Positions 9,890 to 19,179 are shown, numbered from the stretch's first letter. The stretch: 64,000 nucleotides of DNA from Clostridium sp. DSM 17811 (GCF_018861905.1 NZ_JAHLDU010000004.1:227908-291907); one strand, 5' to 3'. Notes: generated from the sequence alone by a model not told the origin. Program-made: numbers and translations.

Positions 9890-11098
9890 ATGAGTAAGTT
9901 AATTTGTCACCAAGAGAAAGTAAATGAAGCAAATGTTCAAGAATTATTAAAGGTTTGTCCTTTTGGTGCTATTGAATATAACGATGGGAAAATAGAAGTT
10001 AATGCAGGCTGTAAAATGTGTAAGATTTGTGTCAAAAAAGGTCCAACGGGAGTAATGGAATTTATTGAAACGAAGGCAGTTCAAGTTGATAAGAGTTTAT
10101 GGAAGGGTATAGGGGTATATGTTGATCATGTAGAAGGAGTTATACATCCTGTAACAATGGAACTTATAGGAAAAGCGAGAGAACTTGCAGCAGTTGTTAA
10201 TTTTCCAGTATATTGTGTTTTCATTGGACACAACATAAAAGAGAAAGCAAAAGAATTATTACATTATGGTGTTGATGAAGTATTTGTATACGATTATGAA
10301 GAGCTTAAGGATTTTAGGATAGAACCTTATACTGCAGCATTCGAAGATTTTGTAAATAAGGTAAAGCCATCATCATTACTTGTGGGTGCAACAACTATTG
10401 GTAGATCACTTGCCCCAAGAGTTGCAGCAAGATTTAGAACAGGACTTACTGCTGACTGTACAATACTTAAGATGAAAGAAAATACAGACCTTGTGCAGAT
10501 AAGACCAGCTTTTGGTGGTAATATTATGGCTCAAATTATATGCCCAAATACAAGACCACAAATGTCTACAGTAAGGTATAAAGTTATGAATGCTCCTGAA
10601 AAAAACTGTGATGAGAAAGGTAAAATTACAATTTGTGAAATAGATAGAACAAAATTAAGATCTAACATTGAAGTATTAAAGGTTACTAAAAAAGAAGTTG
10701 AAGAAAATATTTCAGATGCAGAGGTAATTATTGCAGTTGGAAGAGCATTAAAGTCAGAAAAAGATCTTGTTATGATACAGGAACTTGCAGACTTACTTAA
10801 TGCCCAAGTAGCTGGAACAAGACCAACAATTGAAGCAGGTTGGATTGATGCTAAAAAACAAATTGGTCTATCAGGAAGAACAGTAAAACCTAAATTAATA
10901 ATAGCTCTTGGAATTTCAGGTGCAGTTCAGTTTACAGCCGGAATGAACAGTTCAGAGCGTATATTTGCAATAAATAAAGATCCTAATGCATCGATATTTA
11001 ATGTAGCTCATTATGGAATAGTGGGAGACATATATGAAATAGTTCCTCAATTGATCCAAAACATTAAAAATTCAGGAGCTGAGTACTGTATTCGCTAA
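9890..11098 (+). CDS. lctC: Electron transfer flavoprotein alpha subunit with N-terminal ferredoxin-like domain (set 1)
   Basis: At 402 residues this is about 80-90 longer than a standard EtfA. The extra N-terminal part holds CPFGAIEYN and CKMCKICVKKGP, four cysteines in a ferredoxin-like Fe-S arrangement. The rest is an ordinary EtfA: Rossmann-type N-domain, then the FAD-binding C-domain with GTRPTIEAGW, GLSGRTVKPKL, GISGAVQFTAGM and AINKDPNASIF. The Fe-S domain is the plausible entry for ferredoxin electrons, as in LctC of acetogens. It lies 33 bases after etfB and 88 bases before the dehydrogenase gene. A short hairpin (CATTTAG/CTAAATG, 11144-11165) lies in the latter gap. Confidence 0.9.
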   Translation: MSKLICHQEKVNEANVQELLKVCPFGAIEYNDGKIEVNAGCKMCKICVKKGPTGVMEFIETKAVQVDKSLWKGIGVYVDHVEGVIHPVTMELIGKARELAAVVNFPVYCVFIGHNIKEKAKELLHYGVDEVFVYDYEELKDFRIEPYTAAFEDFVNKVKPSSLLVGATTIGRSLAPRVAARFRTGLTADCTILKMKENTDLVQIRPAFGGNIMAQIICPNTRPQMSTVRYKVMNAPEKNCDEKGKITICEIDRTKLRSNIEVLKVTKKEVEENISDAEVIIAVGRALKSEKDLVMIQELADLLNAQVAGTRPTIEAGWIDAKKQIGLSGRTVKPKLIIALGISGAVQFTAGMNSSERIFAINKDPNASIFNVAHYGIVGDIYEIVPQLIQNIKNSGAEYCIR

Positions 11099-11186
11099 CG
11101 TATAGATTTTAATCAACTTTTAGTCTTAACTTAAGTAATAAATCATTTAGCGGTTTTACTAAATGAATAATCGGGGAGGTAATCTT

Positions 11187-12584
11187 ATGAGTTACAAAAA
11201 ACTTGATGCAAAGGATATAGAATTTCTAGTGTCTATATTAGGAAAAGATAGAGTGTTTACTGGTGAAGATATAAATGATGATTTCAGCCATGATGAGATG
11301 GGTGGAATAAGTAAAATGCCAGAAGTATTAGTTGAGGTTCTTACAACGCAGGAAGTGTCAAAGATCATGAAATATGCATCTGATAATGTTATTCCTGTTG
11401 TAGCAAGAGGTTCAGGAACAGGACTAGTTGGAGCATCAGTTCCAATATTCGGCGGGATTATGATAAATATGTCTAGGATGAATAAAATACTTGAAATTGA
11501 TGAAGAAAACTTAATGTTAACACTCGAGCCAGGTGTACTTCTAATGGAGATAAGTAAATATGTTGAAGAGTTTGATCTGTTTTATCCACCAGATCCAGGA
11601 GAAAAATCAGCAACAATTGCGGGTAATATAAATACTAATGCAGGTGGAATGAGAGCTGTTAAATACGGAGTTACAAGGGACTATATAAGAGGACTTGAAG
11701 TAGTACTTCCAAGTGGAGAAATACTTGAAGTGGGTGGAAAGGTAGTTAAGAATTCTACTGGTTACAGTATAAAAGATTTAATATGTGGTTCTGAGGGAAC
11801 ACTTGGGATAGTTACGAAAATAATATTAAGACTATTACCACTACCAAAGAAAGCTGTGTCATTATTAATACCCTTCCCTAATCTCGATATGGCAATAAAT
11901 ACAGTTCCTTTAATAGTTAAATCAAAAGCAGCTCCAACTGCTATAGAATTTATGCAAAGAGAGGTTATTCTTGCTGCTGAAGAATTCCTTGGTAAAAAGT
12001 TCCCGGATAATTCATCAGATGCTTATCTTTTATTAACTTTTGACGGTAATACTATAGAAGAAATAGAAAAAGCATATGAAGGGGTAGCTAATATTTGCCT
12101 AGAGCAAGGTGCTCTAGATGTATTTATAACGGATACAGATGAGAGAAAAGAAGCTGTTTGGTCTGCAAGAGGGGCTTTTCTTGAAGCTGTTAAAGCAACA
12201 ACAACTTATATGGATGAATGTGATGTTGTTGTTCCAAGGAACATGGTTGCCAAGTTCATTAATTACACTAATGAGCTTCAAAAGGAATTTAATATAAGGA
12301 TAAGAAGTTTTGGTCATGCAGGTGATGGTAACTTACATGTATATGTGTTAAAAGATGACCTTACGGATGAAGTATGGGACACAAAAATTGCAGAAGTATT
12401 TGAAGCAATGTATAGTAAATCAAGAGAACTCAAAGGTTTAGTATCTGGAGAACATGGTATTGGATTTGCAAAAAAAGCATATATGTTAGAACAATTAGGA
12501 CCTGTATATGTAGGACTTATGAGAAATATAAAATTAGCATTTGATCCTAAAAATATATTAAATCCAGGAAAGGTTTGTGAATAA
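11187..12584 (+). CDS. lctD: FAD-linked lactate dehydrogenase, GlcD/LctD family (set 1)
   Basis: The protein is 465 residues from ATG 11187, which stands seven bases after GGGGAGG; an upstream in-frame ATG at 11163 has no ribosome site. It has a PCMH-type FAD-binding domain ([17 protein letters not shown], then [15 protein letters not shown]) and a C-terminal FAD oxidase domain ([37 protein letters not shown]). The family oxidises D- or L-2-hydroxyacids and passes electrons to Etf; here the partner is the EtfBA pair directly upstream. The last few codons (GGAAAGGTTTGTGAATAA) recur at 17529 as part of a 130-bp direct repeat. Confidence 0.9.
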   Translation: MSYKKLDAKDIEFLVSILGKDRVFTGEDINDDFSHDEMGGISKMPEVLVEVLTTQEVSKIMKYASDNVIPVVARGSGTGLVGASVPIFGGIMINMSRMNKILEIDEENLMLTLEPGVLLMEISKYVEEFDLFYPPDPGEKSATIAGNINTNAGGMRAVKYGVTRDYIRGLEVVLPSGEILEVGGKVVKNSTGYSIKDLICGSEGTLGIVTKIILRLLPLPKKAVSLLIPFPNLDMAINTVPLIVKSKAAPTAIEFMQREVILAAEEFLGKKFPDNSSDAYLLLTFDGNTIEEIEKAYEGVANICLEQGALDVFITDTDERKEAVWSARGAFLEAVKATTTYMDECDVVVPRNMVAKFINYTNELQKEFNIRIRSFGHAGDGNLHVYVLKDDLTDEVWDTKIAEVFEAMYSKSRELKGLVSGEHGIGFAKKAYMLEQLGPVYVGLMRNIKLAFDPKNILNPGKVCE

Positions 12585-12697
12585 AGCTGGGCATATCGTC
12601 AATGTCTTTTGTAGATATTGGCGATATATAATATTAATTCATAGTAGATTTCACTACTGTATCTAAGCTTACTAAGTAGATGAGATATTAAAAATTG
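12566..12697 (+). repeat. 130-bp direct repeat, left copy (end of lctD plus leader hairpin)
   Basis: About 85% of positions match 17527-17658. It includes the last codons of lctD and a 14-bp stem (12593-12606 with 12614-12627, loop TTTTGTA). At its right end a TTG stands where the right copy has the ATG of the permease gene. The left copy is therefore a decayed lctD-permease junction. Confidence 0.85.
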
Positions 12698-12706
12698 TAT
12701 AAGTCA

Positions 12707-12755
12707 TTGAGTTGTTTTAAATATTGTGATAAAATCAAATAAAGTGGTAGTACCA
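12707..12755 (+). promoter_or_regulatory. Promoter and LldR-type operator 2, before etfB of set 2
   Basis: TTGAGT (12707-12712), 17 bases, TAAAAT (12730-12735), then the dyad TGGTAGTACCA (12745-12755) just downstream of the likely transcription start, a position suited to repression. The block from about 12697 to 12775 resembles 14755-14835. The start codon is 140 bases further on. Confidence 0.75.
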
Positions 12756-12894
12756 TACTACCAACAAATAATATTTCTATAAAAATCAATCAAAGCAATT
12801 TTCATAAAATGGTTCTTTATAAAAAATTTAAATATACAATTGTTCTATCAAGAAAACGATTTAATAAAGTAAAAGTGTAAAGGAGAGGGAAAGT

Positions 12895-13680
12895 ATGAAT
12901 ATTATTTTATGTGTAAAACAAGTTCCAGATGATTCTATTGAAATTCATTTGGATAATAAGACGAAAAAACCTAATTTAAATGGAGTCAGTTTGGTAGCAA
13001 ATGCATTTGACACATATGCATTAGAGTTAGCAGTTCGTTTTACAGAAGCTAATGGAGGAACTGTTAGTGTACTAACTGTTGGAGCAGATGATTCTTTAAA
13101 TACATTAAAAAATTGTCTTTCTGTAGGAGCTAAAGAAGCATTTTCTGTAAAAGATGATTTATATGCAGATTTAGACGCTAATTCCACAGCTCATGTTTTG
13201 GCAGATGCTATTCATAAAATTGAAAAAGACAAAGGTGAAAAATTTGATTTAATTCTTTGTGGAAAGGAATCCACAGATGAAATTACTGGTCAGGTAGGAG
13301 CCATACTTGCTGAAAAATTGGACACAAGCTTTGTTAGTAATGCAATTGAAATCAATCTTAAAGAGGGTGGCATGGAAGTTCATCAAGAAACTGAAGAAGG
13401 ATATAATATAGTTTCTGTAGGATCTCCAGCTGTAGTAACAGTAAGTAAACCAAATTATGATCCACGTTATCCTAGTATTAGAACTAAGATGGCAAGTCGT
13501 AAGGCAATTATTCCAATTTACTGCGCAGCAGAAATTGGAGAGGTAAAACAAGCAAAAGTACGTTGTATTGAATATGTGCAGCCTCCTAAGAAAGAGGCTG
13601 GTATCAAGATCCAAGAGAAAGATGCGTTGCTAGCAGTAAGTGCTGCTATTGATCAAATGAAAAAAGATAAAATAATCTAA
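12895..13680 (+). CDS. Electron transfer flavoprotein beta subunit (set 2)
   Basis: The 261-residue EtfB starts MNIILCVKQVPDDSIEIHLD and has the signature DEITGQVGAILAEKLDTSFV at about residue 125. It is clearly diverged from the first EtfB of this locus (for instance DEITGQVG against DGDTAQVG), so it is not a recent copy. It is followed after 20 bases by a short EtfA and then by a dehydrogenase and an acyl-CoA dehydrogenase. CGT arginine codons are frequent here (AVRF, DPRY, ASRK, KVRC), unlike in set 1. It has a strong ribosome site, AAAGGAGAGGGAAAGT. Confidence 0.88.
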   Translation: MNIILCVKQVPDDSIEIHLDNKTKKPNLNGVSLVANAFDTYALELAVRFTEANGGTVSVLTVGADDSLNTLKNCLSVGAKEAFSVKDDLYADLDANSTAHVLADAIHKIEKDKGEKFDLILCGKESTDEITGQVGAILAEKLDTSFVSNAIEINLKEGGMEVHQETEEGYNIVSVGSPAVVTVSKPNYDPRYPSIRTKMASRKAIIPIYCAAEIGEVKQAKVRCIEYVQPPKKEAGIKIQEKDALLAVSAAIDQMKKDKII

Positions 13681-13700
13681 TTAAGGGGGAAAACGAAATT

Positions 13701-14639
13701 ATGAAAGCACTATTGTTTATTGAAACAGATGGAGAAAAAGTATTAGGCGGAAGTCTTGAATTGATTAGTGCAGTAAAAGCACTAGATGCAGAAGGAACAG
13801 CTATTATAGTAGGTAATAAGGTTTTGGCAGATACAGTAGCAACTTTTGGAATTCCAGTTATTTTTATAGAAACTGCTACAGACTGTGATACTTTGACAGA
13901 AGTATTATCACAAACGGTTAAGCAGCAAAACCCAGATATTCTACTACTCGCAAATACAGCACTTGCTAAAGATATTGCACCACGTATTGCAGGACGTATG
14001 AGTTTAGGATTTGTAAGTGACGTAATAGGAATGAATAAAACTGATGGTAAAGTTATATACACAAGGCCGGCTTATGGTGGTACAATTTTAGAACACATTG
14101 AAGTAGATGGAACAGCCGTAGTTATAGTTAGAAATGGAACTTTTTCAAAGCCAGAGGCTGGTTCAAATGCAGGTGTTACAGAGAAAAAAGTAGAAATTCC
14201 AGCGAGTGTTGTTAAGGCAAAAATCGTTGATACAGTAAAAGACATTTGTGAAACTGTTAATTTAGAGGAAGCACAAGTTATTGTTTCTGGTGGACGTGGA
14301 TTGGGAAATGTAGAAAATTTTAAACTTGTTGAAGAATTAGCACATGTACTTGGTGGTGAAGTAGGTGCAACAAGACCAGCAATAGAAGATGGATGGATTT
14401 GTCGTACACACCAAGTTGGACAATCGGGAAAGATTGTAGCACCAAAACTTTATATTGCATGCGGTCTTTCTGGAGCAACACAACATACATCTGGAATGAC
14501 AGGTGCTAAGTATATTGTGGCAATTAATAAAGATGAGGAAGCTCCGATTTTTGAAATAGCAGATATAAGTATTATTGGAAATGTAAATGAAATTCTTCCA
14601 ATTATGATTGAAGAAATGAAAAAAGTAAAAGCAAAATAA
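13701..14639 (+). CDS. Electron transfer flavoprotein alpha subunit, standard length (set 2)
   Basis: This 312-residue EtfA lacks the ferredoxin-like extension of the set 1 protein and starts directly at MKALLFIETDGEKVLGGS. The C-terminal FAD domain shows GGRGLGNVENF, GATRPAIEDGW, GQSGKIVAPKLY, GLSGATQHTSGM and AINKDEEAPIF. Without its own Fe-S entry point, this Etf either exchanges electrons with a soluble ferredoxin directly, as Bcd-type Etfs do, or is non-bifurcating. Four of its seven arginines use CGT, whereas the set 1 EtfA uses AGA/AGG for nearly all. A long hairpin with a T-rich tail follows the stop. Confidence 0.88.
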   Translation: MKALLFIETDGEKVLGGSLELISAVKALDAEGTAIIVGNKVLADTVATFGIPVIFIETATDCDTLTEVLSQTVKQQNPDILLLANTALAKDIAPRIAGRMSLGFVSDVIGMNKTDGKVIYTRPAYGGTILEHIEVDGTAVVIVRNGTFSKPEAGSNAGVTEKKVEIPASVVKAKIVDTVKDICETVNLEEAQVIVSGGRGLGNVENFKLVEELAHVLGGEVGATRPAIEDGWICRTHQVGQSGKIVAPKLYIACGLSGATQHTSGMTGAKYIVAINKDEEAPIFEIADISIIGNVNEILPIMIEEMKKVKAK

Positions 14640-14645
14640 AGGTAT

Positions 14646-14724
14646 TAAAGGGAGTATTTTTGTTACATTAGTCGCTGCATTACCATTTGGTAAAGCAGTG
14701 CAAGTATGATCTCCCTTTATTTTA
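14646..14724 (+). terminator. Large nested hairpin after etfA of set 2, probable terminator
   Basis: Outer arms TAAAGGGAG (14646-14654) and CTCCCTTTA (14711-14719) enclose a second stem (CTGCATTACC with GGTAAAGCAG, 14675-14698). The tail is T-rich. It separates etfBA from the dehydrogenase gene, which has its own promoter. Confidence 0.65.
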
Positions 14725-14766
14725 ATATCTGTAATGTAAATGTTTACTTGAAATTTATATAAATGA

Positions 14767-14815
14767 TTGAATTGTCTTAGATATTGTGATAAACTTAAAT
14801 AAAGTGGTCTTACCA
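14767..14815 (+). promoter_or_regulatory. Promoter and LldR-type operator 3, before the set 2 dehydrogenase
   Basis: TTGAAT (14767-14772), 17 bases, TAAACT (14790-14795), then the dyad TGGTCTTACCA (14805-14815). The arrangement is the same as at operator 2, and the surrounding sequence is related. Confidence 0.72.
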
Positions 14816-14868
14816 TAGTACCAATAAATAATATCGAGTAAGAAAAAATTTAGAAAGGAAGGATTATT

Positions 14869-16302
14869 ATGGCCCAGTATAATCAATTGACAGAAGAATT
14901 AATCTTACAATTACAGGAGGCAGCTCCAGGACATATTTTAACAGGTGATGATATCAATGATGATTATTCTCATGATGAAATGCCTATTTATGGAAAAAAA
15001 GCCCCGCAAGTTGTATTTATAGCACACTCTACAGAGGAAGTTGCTGCAGTAGTGAAAATATGTAATGAAAATAAGATACCAGTAACTCCAAGAGGAGCAG
15101 GAACAGGACTTGCAGGAGGAGCAGTTCCATTACTCGGAGGAGTTTTAATTGATCTTACAAAGATGAATAAAATACTTTCTTATGACTTAGAAAATTTTGT
15201 TGTTCATGTCGAGGCAGGAGTACTTCTCAAGGACCTTGCAGAGGATTGTACAAAACAAGGATTACTTTATGCTCCAGATCCTGGTGAAAAGCTTGCTTGT
15301 TTAGGCGGAAACGTTGCAACAAATGCTGGTGGAATGAGAGCTGTTAAATATGGTGCAACACGTGATTACGTACGTGCAATGACAGTTGTTCTTCCAACAG
15401 GAGAAATTACTAAGTTTGGAGCTACAGTATCAAAAACAAGTTCAGGTTACAGCCTTTTAAATTTAATGATTGGTTCAGAAGGTACCCTTGGAATTATTAC
15501 AGAACTTACTTTGAAAACAATTGTAGCACCAAAGGAAGTTGCAAGTTTAATTATTCCTTTTGAAAATCTAGATGATTGTATTTCTGCTGTTCCTAAATTT
15601 AAAATGGAACACATGAATCCACAAGCATTGGAATTTATGGAAAGAGAAATTGTTTTATGTAGTGAAAGATATATTGGAAAGAGTGTATTCCCTCAAGTAA
15701 TTAATGGGGTAACTGCAAATGCTTATTTACTTGTTACTTTAGATGCAAGTAGTGAAGATGAACTAAATGATCTTATTGAACAAGCAAGTGAAATAGTATT
15801 AGAAGCAGGAGCAATTGATGTTCTTGTAGCTGATACACCTTCGAAAATTAAAGATGCATGGGCTGCACGTTCTAGTTTCTTAGATGCAATTCTTGCAGAA
15901 ACAAAATTATTAGATGAATGTGATGTGGTAGTTCCAATAAATAAAATTGCTTCTTATCTTGCGTTTGCAAATAAGGTTGGCGAAGAGTGTGGATTAACTA
16001 TTAAGAGTTTTGGACATGCAGGAGATGGTAATCTTCACATATATCAATGTAGTAATGATTTAGATGAAGCAGAATTTAAAATAAGAGTTGAGAAATTCTT
16101 TGATATTATTTATAAAGAAGCAATAGATTGTGGCGGACTTGTTTCAGGAGAACATGGAATAGGGAGTGGAAAGATCAGCTATTTAGAAGAGTGCGTTGGA
16201 GAAGTAAATATGGAATTAATGAAAGGTATTAAAAGAACTTTTGATCCAAATTCTATTATGAACCCAGGTAAAGTATGCGCTCCAATAGATGATGCACGCT
16301 AA
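14869..16302 (+). CDS. FAD-linked 2-hydroxyacid (lactate) dehydrogenase, GlcD family (set 2)
   Basis: This 477-residue paralogue of the set 1 dehydrogenase has the FAD-binding motifs PVTPRGAGTGLAGGAVP and [18 protein letters not shown] and the C-terminal [22 protein letters not shown] and FDPNSIMNPGKVC. It is the probable electron donor to the set 2 Etf. Its own LldR-type operator points to control by lactate, but the substrate could be another 2-hydroxyacid. The gene ends 50 bases before an acyl-CoA dehydrogenase gene, which appears co-transcribed. Arginine codons are mixed AGA and CGT. Confidence 0.87.
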   Translation: MAQYNQLTEELILQLQEAAPGHILTGDDINDDYSHDEMPIYGKKAPQVVFIAHSTEEVAAVVKICNENKIPVTPRGAGTGLAGGAVPLLGGVLIDLTKMNKILSYDLENFVVHVEAGVLLKDLAEDCTKQGLLYAPDPGEKLACLGGNVATNAGGMRAVKYGATRDYVRAMTVVLPTGEITKFGATVSKTSSGYSLLNLMIGSEGTLGIITELTLKTIVAPKEVASLIIPFENLDDCISAVPKFKMEHMNPQALEFMEREIVLCSERYIGKSVFPQVINGVTANAYLLVTLDASSEDELNDLIEQASEIVLEAGAIDVLVADTPSKIKDAWAARSSFLDAILAETKLLDECDVVVPINKIASYLAFANKVGEECGLTIKSFGHAGDGNLHIYQCSNDLDEAEFKIRVEKFFDIIYKEAIDCGGLVSGEHGIGSGKISYLEECVGEVNMELMKGIKRTFDPNSIMNPGKVCAPIDDAR

Positions 16303-16352
16303 TAAAACACAATTTACAAACACTTTTAAAATATGAAAGGTAGGTAATTAAT

Positions 16353-17495
16353 ATGAATTTTATACAAGATGAAGATAGCAAACAATTACAAGAAATGTAT
16401 CGTGAATTTGCAGAAAAAGAGGTAAAACCAATTGCAAAAGAAATTGATGAAAATATGCGCTTTCCAGCAGAAAACATACCCAAAATGGCTGAAATGGGCT
16501 TACTTGGAATTCCATTTCCAGAAGAATACGGTGGAGCTGGAATGGATACATTAAGTTATGTACAATGTGTAGAAGAATTATCTAAAGTTTGTGCAACAAC
16601 AGGTGTTATTGTTTCGGCACATACAAGTCTTTGTGCAACACCAATTTTCACATATGGTACAGAAGAACAAAAACAAAAATATTTAAAACCACTTGCCTGC
16701 GGTGAAAAATTGGGTGCATTTGGCTTAACAGAACCTTCTGCAGGAACTGATGCATCACTTCAAAAGACAACAGCAGTACTCGAAGGAGACCATTATGTAT
16801 TAAATGGCAGCAAAATCTTTATTACTAATGCAGGATTTGCAGATATATATATTATTTTAGCTATGACAGATAAGAGTAAGGGAACAAAGGGTATTACAGC
16901 ATTTATCGTTGAAAAAGATTTTCCTGGTTTTACTGTTGGAACTCATGAATTAAAGATGGGAATTAGGGGATCTTCTACATGTGAATTATTCTTTGATAAT
17001 TGCATAGTTCCAAAGGAAAATCTTTTAGGGGTAGAAGGTAAAGGATTTAGCCTTGCAATGGCAACTCTTGATGGAGGCCGTATTGGTGTTGCAGCACAAG
17101 CTCTTGGTATTGCAGAAGGTGCAATAGAAGAAACTATTAAATATGTTAATGAACGTGTTCAATTTGGGCGTACTATCTCAAAATTCCAAAATACACAATT
17201 TGAACTTGCTCAAATGCGTGCAAATACAGAAGCTGCAAAGCTTTTAGTATATCAAGCTGCATGTGCAAAGGATAATCATGAAAGATTTACACATTTCGCT
17301 GCTATGGCAAAATTAGTTTCTTCTAGAAATGCCAGCGATGTAACAAGACGTTGTTTACAGTTATTTGGTGGATACGGATATTCAAGTGATTATCCAATTG
17401 AAAGAATGATGCGTGATGCAAAAATAACAGAAATTTATGAAGGAACATCAGAAGTTCAAATGATGGTCATTTCTGGATGGATGGGTGTTAAATAA
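16353..17495 (+). CDS. Acyl-CoA dehydrogenase (short-chain, Bcd-like)
   Basis: The 380-residue flavoprotein of the acyl-CoA dehydrogenase family has the expected order: an N-terminal helical domain; a central beta domain with FGLTEPSAGTDAS and ITNAGFADIYII; and a C-terminal helical domain with FQNTQFELAQM, LFGGYGYSSDYPIERMMRDA and ITEIYEGTSEVQ. The glutamate of YEGTSE is the usual catalytic base in butyryl-CoA dehydrogenases. It is the last gene of set 2 and the natural partner of an EtfBA. In anaerobes such enzymes usually run as enoyl-CoA reductases (crotonyl-CoA or acryloyl-CoA); the sequence does not decide which. Most arginine codons here are CGT or CGC, unlike in flanking genes. Confidence 0.88.
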   Translation: MNFIQDEDSKQLQEMYREFAEKEVKPIAKEIDENMRFPAENIPKMAEMGLLGIPFPEEYGGAGMDTLSYVQCVEELSKVCATTGVIVSAHTSLCATPIFTYGTEEQKQKYLKPLACGEKLGAFGLTEPSAGTDASLQKTTAVLEGDHYVLNGSKIFITNAGFADIYIILAMTDKSKGTKGITAFIVEKDFPGFTVGTHELKMGIRGSSTCELFFDNCIVPKENLLGVEGKGFSLAMATLDGGRIGVAAQALGIAEGAIEETIKYVNERVQFGRTISKFQNTQFELAQMRANTEAAKLLVYQAACAKDNHERFTHFAAMAKLVSSRNASDVTRRCLQLFGGYGYSSDYPIERMMRDAKITEIYEGTSEVQMMVISGWMGVK

Positions 17496-17526
17496 TAGAT
17501 AACTAAAATTAAATAAAAAACAGATG

Positions 17527-17658
17527 AGGAAAAGTTTGTGAATAAAGCAGGTCATATCGTCAATGTCTTTTGTAGATATTGGCGATATATAATATCAAGA
17601 TGTAGTCGATTTCACTACTGTGTCTAATCTTACTAAGTAGAGGAGATAATAAAAAATG
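17527..17658 (+). repeat. 130-bp direct repeat, right copy (relic of lctD end plus leader of the permease)
   Basis: It matches 12566-12697. It begins with a non-coding relic of the lctD 3' end, keeps the 14-bp stem (17554-17567 with 17575-17588), and ends in the working ribosome site AGGAG and the ATG of the permease. I see no terminator before it, so the permease may be read from the set 2 transcript. Confidence 0.85.
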
Positions 17659-19179
17659 AATATGTATTTATTATTTTTTATAGCACTTATTCCTATTGTA
17701 TGGCTAATGGTATCTCTTGGTGTTTTAAAAATGCCAGGACATAAAACTTGTTCAATTACGCTTGCAATTACAATAGCACTTGCGATTATCGTTTGGAAAA
17801 TGCCAATAGGTCAAGCACTTACAGCAACGGTTGAGGGTGCATCAATGGCAATTTGGCCAATAATTGTCGTAATAATAGCAGCGGTGTTTACCTATAATCT
17901 TTCTATTCATACCAAAAGTATGGATGTAATAAAGGACATGATGACAGGAATCACAACTGATAGAAGAATACTCGTTTTAATTGTTGCTTGGGGTTTTGGT
18001 GGATTTCTTGAGGCAATTGCAGGGTTTGGTACAGCAGTTGCAATACCTGCAAGTATATTAGCTGCACTTGGGTTTGATCCGATATTTGCAGCGATAATAT
18101 GTCTTATTGCAAATACAACGCCAACAGCTTTTGGAGCAATAGGATTACCTGTAACAACTCTTGCAAAGGTTGCATCAATTGATCCAGTTACTTTAAGTTA
18201 TGCAGTTGGTATTCAATTATTTGCGCTAATTGTAGTTTTACCATTGATACTTGTAATGCTCACAGGTAAGAGTGTGAAGGCGATAAAAGGAGTTGTGTTT
18301 ATTTCTATTGCATCAGGTCTAGCTTTTGCAGTGCCAGAACTTTTAGTAGCAAAATATCTTGGAGCTGAACTTCCAGCACTAATTGGATCAATAATATGTA
18401 TTATTGTAACAGTTACGATAGCTAAAATATTCTATAAAAAAACTGCGGCTAAAGATGCAGTTAATATACCTGTAAAAAAGGCTTTATTAGCTTGGGTGCC
18501 ATTTATATTAATTTTAGCTTTTATATTAATAACAAGTACTTTAGTTCCAGCAATAAATAAACCATTATCAGCTATAAAAACTTCAATACAAATATATACC
18601 GGTCCACATGCAAAAATAAGTACTTTTACATGGATTGCAAATCCCGGGACACTTATAATTATTGCAACATTTATAGGGGGACTTATTCAGGGAGCTAAGT
18701 CACGAGAAATAGTAAAGGTATTCACGGATACTTGCAAGCAAATGTCTAAAACTGCAATTACAATACTTGCTATAGTTTCTCTAGCAAAGGTAATGAGTTA
18801 TAGCGGAATGATAACATCTATTGCTGTGGTACTTGTTGCAGCAACAGGAGGATTCTATCCATTATTTGCACCGGTAATAGGAGCTCTTGGAACATTTGTA
18901 ACAGGTAGTGATACCTCAGCAAACGTACTTTTTGGTCCACTTCAAGTTGAGGTTGCAAGAAATCTTCATATGAGTCCTTACTGGTTAGCGGCAGCCAATA
19001 CTGGTGGCGCGACTGCTGGTAAAATGATTTCGCCTCAAAGTATAGCAGTCGCAACGGCCGCTACTGGAATTGTAGGAGCGGAAGGTAAGATATTAAAGGC
19101 AACTTTGAAATTCTGTTTAGTATATGTATTAATCTTAGGATTGATTGTGTACTTTGGATCAAAATTCTTTACAATGTAG
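17656..19179 (+). CDS. lctP: L-lactate permease (LctP/LldP family)
   Basis: The 507-residue integral membrane protein has about a dozen hydrophobic segments and the family motifs GFGGFLEAIAGFGTAVAIP, NTTPTAFGAIGLP and GSDTSANVLFG. The last is followed by NTGGATAGKMISPQSIAVA. It imports lactate with protons. ATG 17656 follows AGAGGAGATAAT. Twelve bases separate it from larA. In the A. woodii operon the permease directly follows the dehydrogenase; here set 2 has been placed between them, and a relic of the old junction remains just upstream. Confidence 0.92.
   Translation: MNMYLLFFIALIPIVWLMVSLGVLKMPGHKTCSITLAITIALAIIVWKMPIGQALTATVEGASMAIWPIIVVIIAAVFTYNLSIHTKSMDVIKDMMTGITTDRRILVLIVAWGFGGFLEAIAGFGTAVAIPASILAALGFDPIFAAIICLIANTTPTAFGAIGLPVTTLAKVASIDPVTLSYAVGIQLFALIVVLPLILVMLTGKSVKAIKGVVFISIASGLAFAVPELLVAKYLGAELPALIGSIICIIVTVTIAKIFYKKTAAKDAVNIPVKKALLAWVPFILILAFILITSTLVPAINKPLSAIKTSIQIYTGPHAKISTFTWIANPGTLIIIATFIGGLIQGAKSREIVKVFTDTCKQMSKTAITILAIVSLAKVMSYSGMITSIAVVLVAATGGFYPLFAPVIGALGTFVTGSDTSANVLFGPLQVEVARNLHMSPYWLAAANTGGATAGKMISPQSIAVATAATGIVGAEGKILKATLKFCLVYVLILGLIVYFGSKFFTM

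Noticed and set aside
13249..13614. Reverse open frame of 121 codons inside etfB of set 2
   Set aside because: Antisense to a conserved gene, with implausible composition (many Cys, Tyr and Phe) and no ribosome site.
14646..14724. Extra LldR operator in ACCATTTGGT
   Set aside because: The half-sites are in the opposite order (ACCA before TGGT) and form the tip of a larger hairpin.
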